Positions 50,811 through 59,199 of a stretch of DNA of 64,000 nucleotides are shown piece by piece. The notes beneath the pieces are model-generated. The model had not been told where the DNA came from and ran no database searches. It saw only the letters and a list, made by a program, of their open reading frames with translations. The stretch comes from Virgibacillus salexigens (lineage in GTDB: Bacteria > Bacillota > Bacilli > Bacillales > Amphibacillaceae), in NCBI RefSeq assembly GCF_014905415.1, contig NZ_BNEO01000001.1, forward strand, positions 186,001 to 250,000, in the 5' to 3' direction. Positions within the stretch are counted from its first letter, which is position 1. The number at the start of each line of letters is the position of its first letter. Made by a program: the position numbers and the translations under genes.

Positions 50811-51164
50811 TTATTTTTTTCGATCCAAGAACATTCCATCAATGGATTGCATTTGTGCATAAGGGTTTTTATATTGTCGGTTCGATTTTTTCTGTTTTTT
50901 TACTTGACGCATTTCTGACTTCAACTCGTTAAATAGTTGATGCATTAATGTTTCAATTGGCTGATGTAATGCTACTATTGCTTTTCCCATCCGGTTTTCT
51001 TCATCAGAAAAAGGGGGGACTATCTGTTCCATTTCTTTGCCACGCTGCTCAATTAATGTATTGACCCTCGAAATAAGGGACTCTCTTTGTTTGTACTCTG
51101 AACTGTTATCTAAGACTTCTTTTAATTCTAATGTGATTTGATATAAAGTAGTTAACCGATTCAT
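50811..51164 (-). CDS. fliT: FliT-like flagellar export chaperone
   Basis: 117 residues, alpha-helical and charged (MNRLTTLYQITLELKEVL start). Not strongly conserved, but its position after fliS and ATGA overlap with the fliS stop identify it. Likely binds FliD before export. Confidence 0.8.
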   Translation of the reverse strand: MNRLTTLYQITLELKEVLDNSSEYKQRESLISRVNTLIEQRGKEMEQIVPPFSDEENRMGKAIVALHQPIETLMHQLFNELKSEMRQVKKQKKSNRQYKNPYAQMQSIDGMFLDRKK

Positions 51165-51565
51165 CAGACATGAGCACCCTGTGCATATTGTTTCTTTCTA
51201 ATTTCCAAAATGACTTGCTTCCAAGTATCTCTAAAATCAGTAATCAATTCTAATACTTCTTGTAGGTATTCCACATTATTATTAATATTTGCTTCCTTTA
51301 ATCGGAACAACATATAATCATAAAGCGGTAAGAATTGATTAGATATTTCGATCTTTGGATCTAAGGTTATAATTAATTCCTGTATGATGTTCTGTGCCTT
51401 TTGAATATTTGTATTTTTTTCTTCAAAATGATTTGCTTCCACATCTTTTATTGCTTGTTTAACAAACTTCATGCAACCGTTATAAAGCATTAAAGTAAGT
51501 TCTGCACCTGAGGCGGTATTAACTGCATTGTCTTGATACGCCTGATGTTGCTTATTTGGTGACAT
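51164..51565 (-). CDS. fliS: FliS, flagellin export chaperone
   Basis: 133 residues. Family core YQDNAVNTASGAELTLMLYNGCMKFVKQA near the N terminus, then LDPKIEISNQFLPLYDYMLFRLKEAN. Binds flagellin C terminus in the cytoplasm. Between fliD and fliT; overlaps fliT by one base. Confidence 0.95.
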   Translation of the reverse strand: MSPNKQHQAYQDNAVNTASGAELTLMLYNGCMKFVKQAIKDVEANHFEEKNTNIQKAQNIIQELIITLDPKIEISNQFLPLYDYMLFRLKEANINNNVEYLQEVLELITDFRDTWKQVILEIRKKQYAQGAHV

Positions 51566-51589
51566 TCCATTCCCTCCCTCATCGTCAAA

Positions 51590-53044
51590 TTACATCCCAC
51601 TGCCAAACTGAGACATCAATTGCGCAGATTGTTGGTTCATTCTCGAAATGGCTTTTTCCATAGCAGTAAACTGGTTCCAATAACGCGACTCGACTTGTAC
51701 TAATCGGTTTTCAAAATCAGAAATACGTGTATTTAAATCTTTCATTCTTTTTCCTAATGAATAATTCTCTAATGTTTGTCCTGTACTTCCTGCTTTTTCA
51801 CCAATTCGGCCAATAGTGGTTGATAATGCATCATCGAGACGGTGGATAATTCCACGTGAAGCTCCCTCTTCATTATTTGAGAATAGCTTTTGAACATCTG
51901 CTGGATTTTCCCTTAATGCTTTTTTTAGTTCTTGTTCATCTACAATTAATTTGCCGCCATCTAAGTAATTACTAGATGTCTTCATTCCTACTTGCGTGAT
52001 CGAATTATACTCTCCTCCAGTATCTACATTGGAATACCAGCTCTGCCTTAGATCAAATAATCCACTTGAAATAGTCGATTCTCCACGTAATAATCCACTT
52101 TTTGCCTTTTCTTCCCAGAGTTCAATTTCTTTATCTGACATCTCTTTCTTTTGTTCTTCTGTTAACGGTGGATAATCACGATACTTTTCTTCTTTTTGGG
52201 AAGAATTTAACGCCTCAACCACTTCATTATATTTATCAACGAACTTCATAATTGACTGGAATGAGCCTTCTACATCGTTGATAACCGTTAATGTTGCATT
52301 GGAATCATTTGTTGTATTTTTAAATTCAAAATTAATTCCATTTAATGAATATGCATTTGTTTTAGATTCCATCTCCAAACCACTGTTATTGTATTCAAAC
52401 TTTGCATTTGTGCCGCCTTTTTCATTATCCATATTCATCTTAAGAACTGAGCTGAAAAACGAATTAGCTGTGAATTGAATTTCAGCTCCACGCTCATTGT
52501 AATTTCCAGTTCTTGACGTTTCCATTATCACTTTATTTGTCTGTTCATCATAAAACATCCGGACATTATTATCATCAGCAGATACGCGTTTTAGTACTTC
52601 CGTCAGTGTTTCTCCTTCTTCTACGGTGTACGTATATTCATTTGCTTCACCGTTTTCGTCAACGGTAGAGAACGTGATTTCCTGTCCAGCTGATATAGCA
52701 GAGGCATCAATTTCTTCCGCACTTACATTAATCGCATTCGTTGCTAATTCTTTAACATTGATTTGATACGTACCGTTAGCAGTACTTGTTGAAGCAGTAG
52801 CTGTTACTGCATCCTCATGAGAAGAACTAACTGTTTTCGCATTATATGTAGGGCTCAATTTCATATCAAACATGAGTGCTTCTAACTCAGATAATTTTGT
52901 GTTGACCTCACGAAAAGCATCACGTTTCCATTCCAGCGTTGTTCGTTCTTGCTCCATTTTATCTAATGGTATACGTTCCGCACTCATTAGTTTATTTACT
53001 AAGTTATCAATATCCATCCCTGTTGCTAAACCACCAATACGCAT
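51590..53044 (-). CDS. fliD: FliD, flagellar filament cap
   Basis: 484 residues. MRIGGLATGMDIDNLVNKLMSAERIPLDKM at the start is typical, with the C-terminal FliD domain containing DLRQSWYSNV, QVGMKTSSNYLDGGKLIVD and a coiled coil near the end. Caps the filament and aids flagellin assembly. Read from the flaG promoter. Confidence 0.95.
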   Translation of the reverse strand: MRIGGLATGMDIDNLVNKLMSAERIPLDKMEQERTTLEWKRDAFREVNTKLSELEALMFDMKLSPTYNAKTVSSSHEDAVTATASTSTANGTYQINVKELATNAINVSAEEIDASAISAGQEITFSTVDENGEANEYTYTVEEGETLTEVLKRVSADDNNVRMFYDEQTNKVIMETSRTGNYNERGAEIQFTANSFFSSVLKMNMDNEKGGTNAKFEYNNSGLEMESKTNAYSLNGINFEFKNTTNDSNATLTVINDVEGSFQSIMKFVDKYNEVVEALNSSQKEEKYRDYPPLTEEQKKEMSDKEIELWEEKAKSGLLRGESTISSGLFDLRQSWYSNVDTGGEYNSITQVGMKTSSNYLDGGKLIVDEQELKKALRENPADVQKLFSNNEEGASRGIIHRLDDALSTTIGRIGEKAGSTGQTLENYSLGKRMKDLNTRISDFENRLVQVESRYWNQFTAMEKAISRMNQQSAQLMSQFGSGM

Positions 53045-53064
53045 AGTGATTCACCCCTTCGTTT

Positions 53065-53397
53065 TTAAGTTTTATTATCAATTAGTAACCCCATAAATTC
53101 TGCCATTCCGGCATATACATCAAGCATTTTCCTAGGTGGAATTTCCTTGAGTATTTCTTCTGTTAATGGGTTAATAACAGTAACATAGTATTCATTCAGT
53201 TTTTCATGATATTCAAACCGTAAATCAGTACGAAGTGGTTCAATGAAGTTATTTAGTTCATCTACGGCTGTTTTTATTTCTTCTTCATTTACAGATAAAT
53301 CATTTTGAGGTTGTTCCGTCCCCCCTACAGGTTTGTCCTTTCCGCCTCCCAGTTGTATATGTGTACCCACATGAAGTCCATTTAACTGTATCCCCAT
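53065..53397 (-). CDS. flaG: FlaG family protein
   Basis: 110 residues. Conserved C-terminal part LRFEYHEKLNEYYVTVINPLTEEILKEIPPRKMLDVYAGM. Affects filament length in several bacteria. A SigD -10 is directly upstream; the next gene upstream is csrA, where B. subtilis would have hag. Confidence 0.9.
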   Translation of the reverse strand: MGIQLNGLHVGTHIQLGGGKDKPVGGTEQPQNDLSVNEEEIKTAVDELNNFIEPLRTDLRFEYHEKLNEYYVTVINPLTEEILKEIPPRKMLDVYAGMAEFMGLLIDNKT

Positions 53398-53426
53398 ATC
53401 CCTTCACAACCCTCTGTTTTCTCTTT

Positions 53427-53434
53427 ATATCGGC
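53427..53434 (-). promoter_or_regulatory. SigD -10 of flaG-fliDST
   Basis: Perfect GCCGATAT on the minus strand, 29 bases before the flaG ATG, inside the 66-base csrA-flaG gap. A TAAA -35 is not seen at 15 bases (reads TCAT), so strength is uncertain. Confidence 0.55.
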
Positions 53435-53463
53435 CTGTCGCACTGGAATATGAAGCTCTTTCA

Positions 53464-53682
53464 TTACTCTTCTTTTAACAGATCTACTAAATCGCTAGAG
53501 ATATTCACAGCTTGATTGTTTGCGTCTTTAATATCTAAATAAATTTCTTTTCGATAGATATCAATTGATTTAGGTGCATGAATTCCAATTTTTATTTGGT
53601 CTCCTTCTATGGCTAACACTTTCACTTCAATTTTATCTCCGATTTGAATAGCCTCATTTTCCTTTCTTGATAGTACTAACAT
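53464..53682 (-). CDS. csrA: CsrA, carbon storage regulator
   Basis: 72 residues. [23 protein letters not shown] is the CsrA core; [17 protein letters not shown] follows. RNA-binding translational repressor; in B. subtilis it blocks hag mRNA and is held by FliW. Overlaps fliW by 7 bases (ATG inside the fliW end). Confidence 0.97.
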   Translation of the reverse strand: MLVLSRKENEAIQIGDKIEVKVLAIEGDQIKIGIHAPKSIDIYRKEIYLDIKDANNQAVNISSDLVDLLKEE

Positions 53683-54134
53683 GATGATTCCCCTTTCACT
53701 TTGGAAGGATCATTCGTTGTAATCGGAGCTCTGCTCGGATATTCTACTGCATTTATAATATACTGCTTGCCGAGATTCCTCTTTGAATTAATAATAATTG
53801 GTGCTTTTAAGTTGACAGTACTTGTAGCAAAAGGACGCTTTAGTGTAACAATGGAGAGTACGACAATATCCTCTTCATTGGATAGTTGCAATGTCTCAAT
53901 ACTACTATCGTCTAACCTAAATTCGTAATGATGAAAAAGACTATACGGATTTATCACAAAAAACGCAGTATCCCTTGTATCAATTGATTGTAGAATTTGA
54001 AATAATGAATGGTCAGGAAAATCTAGTAAAATAAATTGGTTATCTTGATTAAATCCAGGTATGCCATTCTGAAATACGATTACATGTGCCGGGTCGATTT
54101 CTGTCTGACCGAAATATTTTGTGTCGACTAACAT
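53676..54134 (-). CDS. fliW: FliW, CsrA antagonist / flagellar assembly factor
   Basis: 152 residues. Typical FliW segments: [21 protein letters not shown] at the N terminus and [26 protein letters not shown]. Binds flagellin or CsrA in a partner switch. Upstream of and overlapping csrA. Confidence 0.95.
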   Translation of the reverse strand: MLVDTKYFGQTEIDPAHVIVFQNGIPGFNQDNQFILLDFPDHSLFQILQSIDTRDTAFFVINPYSLFHHYEFRLDDSSIETLQLSNEEDIVVLSIVTLKRPFATSTVNLKAPIIINSKRNLGKQYIINAVEYPSRAPITTNDPSKVKGESSC

Positions 54135-54149
54135 GGTGTCTTCCTCCTT

Positions 54150-54713
54150 TTATGATTCTAGTTGAATAACCTCGATGGTTAAATCCTGGTATTGCTTCAT
54201 TTCAATCGCGACATTACCTCTTTCATATCGGTGTTCAACTTTATTAGGTGTTGCATTTATAATTGGTTGTTTTGTTTCTACTTCTATATTTACTTCTGCT
54301 GGCTGCGAATTCAGTTTCACTGAAAAGAGAGAAGGGATAAAGGTAATACCTAGTGTTTTCATTTTTGGGTGAGCATTTTGAACAGCTTGGTTCACTATCG
54401 GTGACCCTTCATTTTCTAATTTCATAAGCTCATTACCTTGCCTTACACGCCTGCTTATCCCTTCCAGCACACTGGTTTGTCCTTCTTGAGCAAATGCTTT
54501 ATTGCGCTGGAATATATGCATTAAATTCATATCAGCAAACGCTTTGGACTGATCAATGCTTAATTTTGCAGGGGTAGTGGTAATAGAAACCTCCGGTTTG
54601 GGTTGTTGAATCGTAACATCTGCTTTGGGTTGGCGAATAGTTTGTTCCCCAGATTCTTGGCTTATTTGTATTTGAGCCATTTGTGAATGCATCCGTAATT
54701 GAGGTATATTCAT
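54150..54713 (-). CDS. yviE: YviE-like DUF6470 protein
   Basis: About 187 residues from ATG 54713 (MNIPQLRMHSQMAQIQIS), AAAGGTGG 8 bases upstream; the longer frame to 54800 runs through a terminator. Pro-rich early part with repeated KADVTIQQPKPEVSI type motifs, beta-rich end. Encoded between flgL and fliW in Bacillaceae; function unknown. Confidence 0.82.
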   Translation of the reverse strand: MNIPQLRMHSQMAQIQISQESGEQTIRQPKADVTIQQPKPEVSITTTPAKLSIDQSKAFADMNLMHIFQRNKAFAQEGQTSVLEGISRRVRQGNELMKLENEGSPIVNQAVQNAHPKMKTLGITFIPSLFSVKLNSQPAEVNIEVETKQPIINATPNKVEHRYERGNVAIEMKQYQDLTIEVIQLES

Positions 54714-54737
54714 AACCAATACCACCTTTTCCGAGTT

Positions 54738-54768
54738 AAAACCCCCACCCCTTATTAGGGGCAGGGGT
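54738..54768 (-). terminator. Terminator-like hairpin between flgL and yviE
   Basis: Very GC-rich stem acccccacccct (54741-54752) with aggggcaggggt (54757-54768), two mismatches or less, four-base loop, short U-run (TTTT). It would lower expression of yviE-fliW-csrA relative to flgKL. Confidence 0.75.
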
Positions 54769-54780
54769 CTCCAATTTGAT

Positions 54781-55647
54781 TTATTGTAAGAAATCAACAA
54801 GAGAAGGTTGAATAATTCTTGAACCTGCTGATAAAGCTGCCCGATGTAGGCTCTCTTGTGTAATTAAATTTGTAATGGCTTCCTCATAATCAACATTTTC
54901 ATTTTCTGCCATTGTGCTAGTAGCTATTATTTTTTGCTCACTGAGCCGATTTTCAACTAATTCTAACCTATTCATTCTCGCTCCTAAATCTGCTCGAGCA
55001 TTAATAATTTGATTAATTCCGCCATCAAGTGTCTCAATACTGCTCTCGATTCCGGCTTGATCCCCTTCGCCTAACTGATTAATAAATGTATCAATATTTG
55101 CAAAAAGGTCATTACCGAATACATCTTCCCCATTAACATTTGCCTGCAGTTTTGTACCTGCTGCCACTTCAATAGATACTTTATCTAAATTCGCAGTAAA
55201 ATTCCCATCTGCGTATGGAGGCTCTGTTGTATTAGTACCATTAAAGATATATTTCCCATTTACTTGTGTATTGGCTATATCGATTAAATGTTCCTTTAGT
55301 TGCTCTGCTTCTTTTTTTATATTTTCTCTTTCTTCCTCATCATATGTCCCATTACTTGCCTGTACCGCTAGTTCACGTAGTTTTTGCATTGTCTGAGTAG
55401 CTTTGTCCAATGCTGCATCAGAATTATCCATCCAATTGTGTACTTCATTCGTATTACGCAAATATTGATCTACTTCACTTACTTGGCTCCGATAATTTAT
55501 CCCCTTCATTGCTATAACAGGATCATCGGAAGGACGGTTAATTTTCTTACCTGTACTAACCTGATTCATATATGTATCTAACTTCGCATAGCTATTTGAC
55601 AAATTACGTAACATGTTATTTGATAGCATACTCTGGGTTATCCGCAT
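54781..55647 (-). CDS. flgL: FlgL, hook-filament junction protein 3
   Basis: 288 residues. MRITQSMLSNNMLRNLSNSYAKLD and QVSTGKKINRPSDDPV at the N terminus, NLITQESLHRAALSAGSRIIQPSLVDFL at the C terminus, the flagellin-like helical ends. Nine bases after flgK. Confidence 0.96.
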   Translation of the reverse strand: MRITQSMLSNNMLRNLSNSYAKLDTYMNQVSTGKKINRPSDDPVIAMKGINYRSQVSEVDQYLRNTNEVHNWMDNSDAALDKATQTMQKLRELAVQASNGTYDEEERENIKKEAEQLKEHLIDIANTQVNGKYIFNGTNTTEPPYADGNFTANLDKVSIEVAAGTKLQANVNGEDVFGNDLFANIDTFINQLGEGDQAGIESSIETLDGGINQIINARADLGARMNRLELVENRLSEQKIIATSTMAENENVDYEEAITNLITQESLHRAALSAGSRIIQPSLVDFLQ

Positions 55648-55656
55648 CCATTCTCC

Positions 55657-57183
55657 CTACCTTCCTACAAGCCCCATACTATTAATGATTTTATCCAGCA
55701 TTTCATCCATTGCTGTCATACTTCTGGCAGCAGCATTGTAAGCATGTTGAAACTTAATCATATTCGACATTTCCTCATCTAATGAAACACTACTAACAGC
55801 CATTCGTTGTTCTTGTACCTGTGAAGTTAAAGTGGCTGTATTTTTAGTCATACGATTAGCCTCTTGCGCCTCTACCCCCATCTCACCAATGAGAGACTGA
55901 TAAAAACTATTAATCGACGTATTCTCTCCCAAAGGAGAGCCCGTTAACTGCTTATCATCAAATACATCCGCTAAATGAAGTGCATTATCGCCTTGACCAT
56001 CTGTATCATTCGTACTTGCTGCTATTAAATCAGGGTGATCTAGTATGTCTTGGTTCACCACAATTCCTGCTGCTCCAGCTTTTCCTTCCTTATATTCAAA
56101 AAATGAAATACCTGTTGTACCATCTAATCCTTGTCCACTTTGATGTACTTGGTTAAACGCTTCAATAAAAGCATTTGCCATTGTATCAAGATCTTCTAAC
56201 ATTTCTGTATACGTTCCTTGGATCTCTCCAGTTGCTTTGAAATCATGACCATAGGAATCAATTAATCCCTTTAGTGAACCATTAGAATGAAGTATATTAA
56301 TAGGCTGCCCATTCACACTGACACCTTCAACAGCTGAATACGGCTCTTCACCGTAACTTACAGATAATTCATTTACTTTGCCTTCACCATTATTTCCATC
56401 AAGTAATGTAACAGGTGGAGTAAATGAATTTCCTTTATCATCAATAACTTCTATCGTCGCCAAACCAGTTGCAATTTCGGGTGAACTTTCCCCGCTTTTC
56501 GAGTAACTCACCTTAATGTTCATCATGCCGGAAAGTTGATCGATTAAACGATCTCTTTCATCATATAAATCATTCGGCAAATAGCCGTGAAGCTCTAATT
56601 CCTTAATCTGATTATTGATATTATTAATTTGGCGCAATACAGAATTCGCGTCTTTAACACTTACATCAATCTGTTCCTTTAAATCTGAACGAATCGACGA
56701 TAAGGAATCGGATAGGTAATTAAACGTTTCAGCAACCATCTGACCACGATTAGCAACCACTGTCCTTGCACCAGCATCATCCGGGTTAACTGCTAAATCT
56801 TGCAATGAATTCCAGAATTGGTCCATTGTATAAGAAAGCCCACTCTCCGACGGTTCATTCATGATACTCTCCATTCGGCTTAATGCATTCGATTTTGTTG
56901 ACCAATAACCCGCTTTACTATTTTCCGCTCGATATTGATAATCTAAAAATTGATTTCGTATTCGTTGTACCGACCCAGCTTCTACTCCTGTACCCATCTG
57001 ACCAGGAATTTGTGGACGATTTCTTGAAGCAGAAGGGTATGGATTCATTGTTTCAAAATTAACCCGTTGCCTTGTATATCCCTCCGTATTCGCATTGGAA
57101 ATATTATGACCAGTTGTATAAAGTGCTGACTGTTGTGCAAATAATGCTTGTTTTGCCATTTCTAATCCGTGAAAGGTACTCAT
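55657..57183 (-). CDS. flgK: FlgK, hook-filament junction protein 1
   Basis: 508 residues. Rod-hook family N terminus (YTTGHNISNANTEGYTRQRV) and C terminus (VSLDEEMSNMIKFQHAYNAAARSM). Links hook to filament. Part of the flgM-flgN-flgK-flgL group. Confidence 0.96.
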   Translation of the reverse strand: MSTFHGLEMAKQALFAQQSALYTTGHNISNANTEGYTRQRVNFETMNPYPSASRNRPQIPGQMGTGVEAGSVQRIRNQFLDYQYRAENSKAGYWSTKSNALSRMESIMNEPSESGLSYTMDQFWNSLQDLAVNPDDAGARTVVANRGQMVAETFNYLSDSLSSIRSDLKEQIDVSVKDANSVLRQINNINNQIKELELHGYLPNDLYDERDRLIDQLSGMMNIKVSYSKSGESSPEIATGLATIEVIDDKGNSFTPPVTLLDGNNGEGKVNELSVSYGEEPYSAVEGVSVNGQPINILHSNGSLKGLIDSYGHDFKATGEIQGTYTEMLEDLDTMANAFIEAFNQVHQSGQGLDGTTGISFFEYKEGKAGAAGIVVNQDILDHPDLIAASTNDTDGQGDNALHLADVFDDKQLTGSPLGENTSINSFYQSLIGEMGVEAQEANRMTKNTATLTSQVQEQRMAVSSVSLDEEMSNMIKFQHAYNAAARSMTAMDEMLDKIINSMGLVGR

Positions 57184-57211
57184 GTCTTACCTCCTGATTT
57201 ACCTAGAATAT

Positions 57212-57703
57212 TTACGCTTTTGAATCAAAGACGGATCTTTTAATGGAACCCGTAGACTCTGTTTCTGATCTCCCATAATTCATTTGACTTAAAGATGGGT
57301 TTAGAAGATCCATAGAAAGCTGAATAAATTGCATCGACTGATTAATTAGTGCCATATTTAACTGTTCTTGTTGTTTTAATGTTGTAATAGCTTCTGTCAA
57401 TTGGTTCGTCGCTGCTGTTAACTCTTTTCTCGTTTCATCACAATTAATCGCTTCAACTAATCTTGTGATGGTTGGCTCTATATTAAGACGTTGGGATTCG
57501 AACCAGTCTGCTACAACAAGCTGACGGCCCTCTTCTGCTTTTTCTATTTTTCGTATTTGTTTTCGCTCATTAACTAAAACTTGCTGTAACTTTTCTAAAT
57601 TCCCTGATTTAACTGCCTCTGTCTTTTGATTAGAAATAGCAATTAGTTCTTGATGTAGAGTGACTAATGTAAGCAATAACGCTTTAATCTTTTCTATAGA
57701 CAA
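57212..57703 (-). CDS. flgN: FlgN family export chaperone
   Basis: 163 residues, coiled-coil helical (LLLTLVTLHQELIAISNQKTEAVKSGNL). Chaperone for FlgK and FlgL by family and position between flgM and flgK. Confidence 0.88.
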   Translation of the reverse strand: MSIEKIKALLLTLVTLHQELIAISNQKTEAVKSGNLEKLQQVLVNERKQIRKIEKAEEGRQLVVADWFESQRLNIEPTITRLVEAINCDETRKELTAATNQLTEAITTLKQQEQLNMALINQSMQFIQLSMDLLNPSLSQMNYGRSETESTGSIKRSVFDSKA

Positions 57704-57729
57704 GTAAATCCCCCCTTACTGACTTACTA

Positions 57730-58002
57730 TTACGATTCTTTTCCAGACCAATAATCCATCATTTTTTCAGCCGTTTTCTCGTAATTGATCCTATACTCTC
57801 CACTTTCCACTGCTTCTTTTATTTTCGCGACATGAGCTTCTCTTATAGGATTGGATTTCTCTTCTTCCTGTAGCTGCTTCGCTTGCTTAGAAATTTCCAG
57901 CTGATCTTGTCGCATTGCTTGCTTGGATTCTATTTGTTTTTGTAAATGCTGTTTATACGGATTAAAATTTGTTTGATTTGGTCCATTAATTTTCATTCGC
58001 AT
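57730..58002 (-). CDS. flgM: FlgM, anti-sigma-D factor
   Basis: 90 residues. MKINGPNQTNFNPYK start and C-terminal REAHVAKIKEAVESGEYRINYEKTAEKMMDYW, the SigD-binding helices. Holds SigD until hook completion. SigD-type promoter 50 bases upstream. Confidence 0.94.
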   Translation of the reverse strand: MRMKINGPNQTNFNPYKQHLQKQIESKQAMRQDQLEISKQAKQLQEEEKSNPIREAHVAKIKEAVESGEYRINYEKTAEKMMDYWSGKES

Positions 58003-58052
58003 TCACCTCGTTAATAGCTCGTTTATATTCCCGTGCTTTTGATTCTATATTT

Positions 58053-58079
58053 ATATCGACCAATCTTAAGAAATTGTTA
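58053..58079 (-). promoter_or_regulatory. SigD promoter of flgM
   Basis: Minus strand GTCGATAT (58053-58060; consensus GCCGATAT, one change), 15-base spacer, TAAC (58076-58079; consensus TAAA). In the gap between yvyF and flgM. B. subtilis flgM is likewise read by SigD in addition to the upstream comF promoter. Confidence 0.6.
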
Positions 58080-58085
58080 AACGAT

Positions 58086-58490
58086 TTATGAATCAAACAT
58101 ATAATATGTCTTTCTCTTTTCCATGCTTTGATTTGTTCGTTTTTCCTGTTCCTCAAATGATTCCAAGTCCCTCCTTAACGCTTCCGAACATTGCTTGCAT
58201 ACATTCCCAGAAGAAATTGGTTTCTTACAATGCGTACAAGGATATGTTAAATTGGGAAACGATGCTGGATGAAGTCGTCCTTCTTTTATGAATTTAATGA
58301 TCAGTTGTTCTTCTACACCAGTTTCATCAACGATTTCTTCTAAGGTTGCTTGCCTGTTCTGTTGTTTACGTAAAAACGAAGAAACAGTTTGAAAACTAGC
58401 TTCTTCTTCCTTATAACAGTTGAAGCAAACGTTTCGAATTCCCTTGACAAATAAGCGGTCACATCTTGTGCAATTTGCTAATTCAGACAT
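58086..58490 (-). CDS. yvyF: YvyF, flagellar operon zinc-ribbon protein
   Basis: 134 residues. Two zinc-type Cys sets (CTRCDRLF...CFNC near the start, CTHCKKPI...CKQC near the end) flank a helical MerR-like part. Matches the TIGR03826 family. Role in flagella unknown, represses flagellar genes in B. subtilis in some reports, which cannot be tested here. Between comFC and flgM. Confidence 0.88.
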   Translation of the reverse strand: MSELANCTRCDRLFVKGIRNVCFNCYKEEEASFQTVSSFLRKQQNRQATLEEIVDETGVEEQLIIKFIKEGRLHPASFPNLTYPCTHCKKPISSGNVCKQCSEALRRDLESFEEQEKRTNQSMEKRKTYYMFDS

Positions 58491-58527
58491 GAATTTCCCT
58501 CATTTCTTTAAAGTTTAACACACTATT

Positions 58528-59199
58528 TTATCCTCGGATAAGTGTAAATGCATAAACTTCCGGACAACCATATTCTGTTAATTTGTTTGATGCATGCCTT
58601 AACGTACTCCCCGTTGTATATATATCATCGACAAGAATAACGGGTTTGTTAATAGCTATTTTCAAGGAAAACGGATTGGTTGTATTTATTCGTTGCTTTC
58701 GTGTTTTCTTTGATTGTTTTTCACTATCTTTTCTCTCTAAAGCTGGCATGATCTTCATTGGCAGAAAACCAGCAAGCATTTCTGCTTGGTTGAATCCTCG
58801 TTCGCTTAACCTATCCCTACTAATAGGAATAGGAACGATCACTGCATGTTTTTTTATAAAGTTGAATCGCTTTTTGAAAGAATACACCATATCTCCTCTA
58901 AACGCATTCCCTAAATAAGCATCCCCACGATACTTCCATCGACTAACCATCTTCTGCATCATCTCATTATACGTAAATATAGAATAATTAAATTGCAGTG
59001 TATTTTGATGAGCTTTCCAATTGGAACAGTCTGTACAAAGCGCTGCTTTACAATTTTTACTACATTTTACACAGCGCTTATCTTCCAATTGGATTAAACG
59101 CAGATTACATTCTTCACACAGTGATTTACGTTTGGGAAGAATCAGACTACCCCATGACAGTTCTTGTATAATAAATTGTCCACACCAAAGGCACTGCAT
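58528..59199 (-). CDS. comFC: ComFC, competence phosphoribosyltransferase-like protein
   Basis: 223 residues. N-terminal zinc ribbon (CLWCGQFI; CEECN; CVKCSKNC) and C-terminal PRTase signature PVILVDDIYTTGSTLRHA with ISRDRLSERGFNQAEMLA. Partners ComFA in transformation. ComFA stop and ComFC start abut, and comFB is missing between them. Confidence 0.93.
   Translation of the reverse strand: MQCLWCGQFIIQELSWGSLILPKRKSLCEECNLRLIQLEDKRCVKCSKNCKAALCTDCSNWKAHQNTLQFNYSIFTYNEMMQKMVSRWKYRGDAYLGNAFRGDMVYSFKKRFNFIKKHAVIVPIPISRDRLSERGFNQAEMLAGFLPMKIMPALERKDSEKQSKKTRKQRINTTNPFSLKIAINKPVILVDDIYTTGSTLRHASNKLTEYGCPEVYAFTLIRG

Noticed and set aside
53398-53463. Remnant of hag between csrA and flaG
   Set aside because: The 66 bases contain only promoter-like and ribosome-site sequence; no trace of flagellin codons.
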